DNA of 6,859 bases, taken from NCBI GenBank assembly GCA_029879665.1, contig JAOUPW010000099.1, forward strand, positions 1-6,859. Reading direction: 5' to 3'. The notes below the pieces were generated by a model. It saw only the letters and a program-made list of their open reading frames with translations. It had not been told where the DNA came from and ran no database searches. The position numbers and the translations under genes are program-made. Below, in pieces: positions 6,687 through 6,859 of this stretch; the stretch's first letter is position 1; each line of letters begins with the position of its first letter. This DNA comes from Rhodospirillales bacterium. GTDB lineage: Bacteria > Pseudomonadota > Alphaproteobacteria > Rhodospirillales > JAOUPW01.

Positions 6687-6859
6687 GCGCCCTTCTCTCC
6701 ATCAAGGATCTGCATGTCTCTTTCGGCCGCGGCGAACGCGAGGTGAAGGCGGTCACCGGCGTCTCCCTGAGCATCGACCGGGGCGAGACCGTGGCCCTGG
6801 TCGGCGAGAGCGGATCGGGAAAATCGGTGACCGCCCTTTCCATCCTGCAACTGCTGCCC
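6683..6859 (+). CDS. yejF: Peptide/microcin C ABC transporter ATP-binding protein YejF, 5' end only
   Basis: The first 59 codons of an ABC ATPase, cut by the window end. It begins MSALLSIKDLHVSFGRGE and has an intact Walker A motif, GESGSGKS, at residues 41-48, followed by VTALSILQLLP, typical of Dpp/Opp/Yej ATPases. From the gene order it should be YejF. In the family YejF is a fused double ATPase of about 530 residues that powers YejBE from the cytoplasmic side; the second half, Walker B and signature motifs lie outside the window. Its ATG overlaps the yejE TGA, and AAGGAAG lies 8 nt upstream. Confidence 0.92.
   Translation, partial: MSALLSIKDLHVSFGRGEREVKAVTGVSLSIDRGETVALVGESGSGKSVTALSILQLLP

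Overview
The window is a compact, GC-rich stretch of bacterial chromosome with every gene on the + strand. It most resembles an alphaproteobacterium, possibly of the Rhodospirillales type. That reading rests on GC-rich third codon positions, a CycM-like class I cytochrome c, a HisN-type inositol-monophosphatase-fold phosphatase, a FixL-like PAS domain and a complete-looking yej peptide transporter operon. It is an inference from protein resemblance recalled from memory; no search was run. I see no mobile element, CRISPR array, tRNA or rRNA.

Layout: (1) 1-271 is the 3' end of a c-type cytochrome gene. (2) 268-1062 is a HisN-like phosphatase whose start overlaps the cytochrome stop (ATGA). (3) About 1096-2499 is a diguanylate cyclase with two PAS modules and a GGDEF domain. 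The second PAS carries, at exact FixL spacing, the His and Arg that bind heme and sense oxygen in FixL. The GGDEF active site and the RxxD inhibitory site are intact. (4) 2500-2637 is the only sizeable intergenic region. It holds a nested hairpin and a set of CC(A/T)6GG-like boxes, and probably the regulatory region of the transporter operon. (5) 2638 to the window end is yejA-yejB-yejE-yejF, an ABC importer for oligopeptides and microcin-C-like peptides: periplasmic binding protein, two permeases and the first 59 codons of the double ATPase. The genes are closely packed (10 nt gap, 3 nt gap, ATGA overlap), so they should be one transcript.

The main anomaly is in yejA. The reading frame breaks at a run of nine C residues (3839-3847), and the rest of the protein continues, uninterrupted and recognisable, in the next frame. 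Removing one C restores a 619-residue protein of normal family length. This is either a homopolymer indel in the read or assembly or a recent or slippage-prone frameshift. The second notable point is the candidate haem/oxygen-responsive cyclic-di-GMP synthase. I found no clearly new multi-gene system; the rest is a conventional housekeeping and transport neighbourhood.
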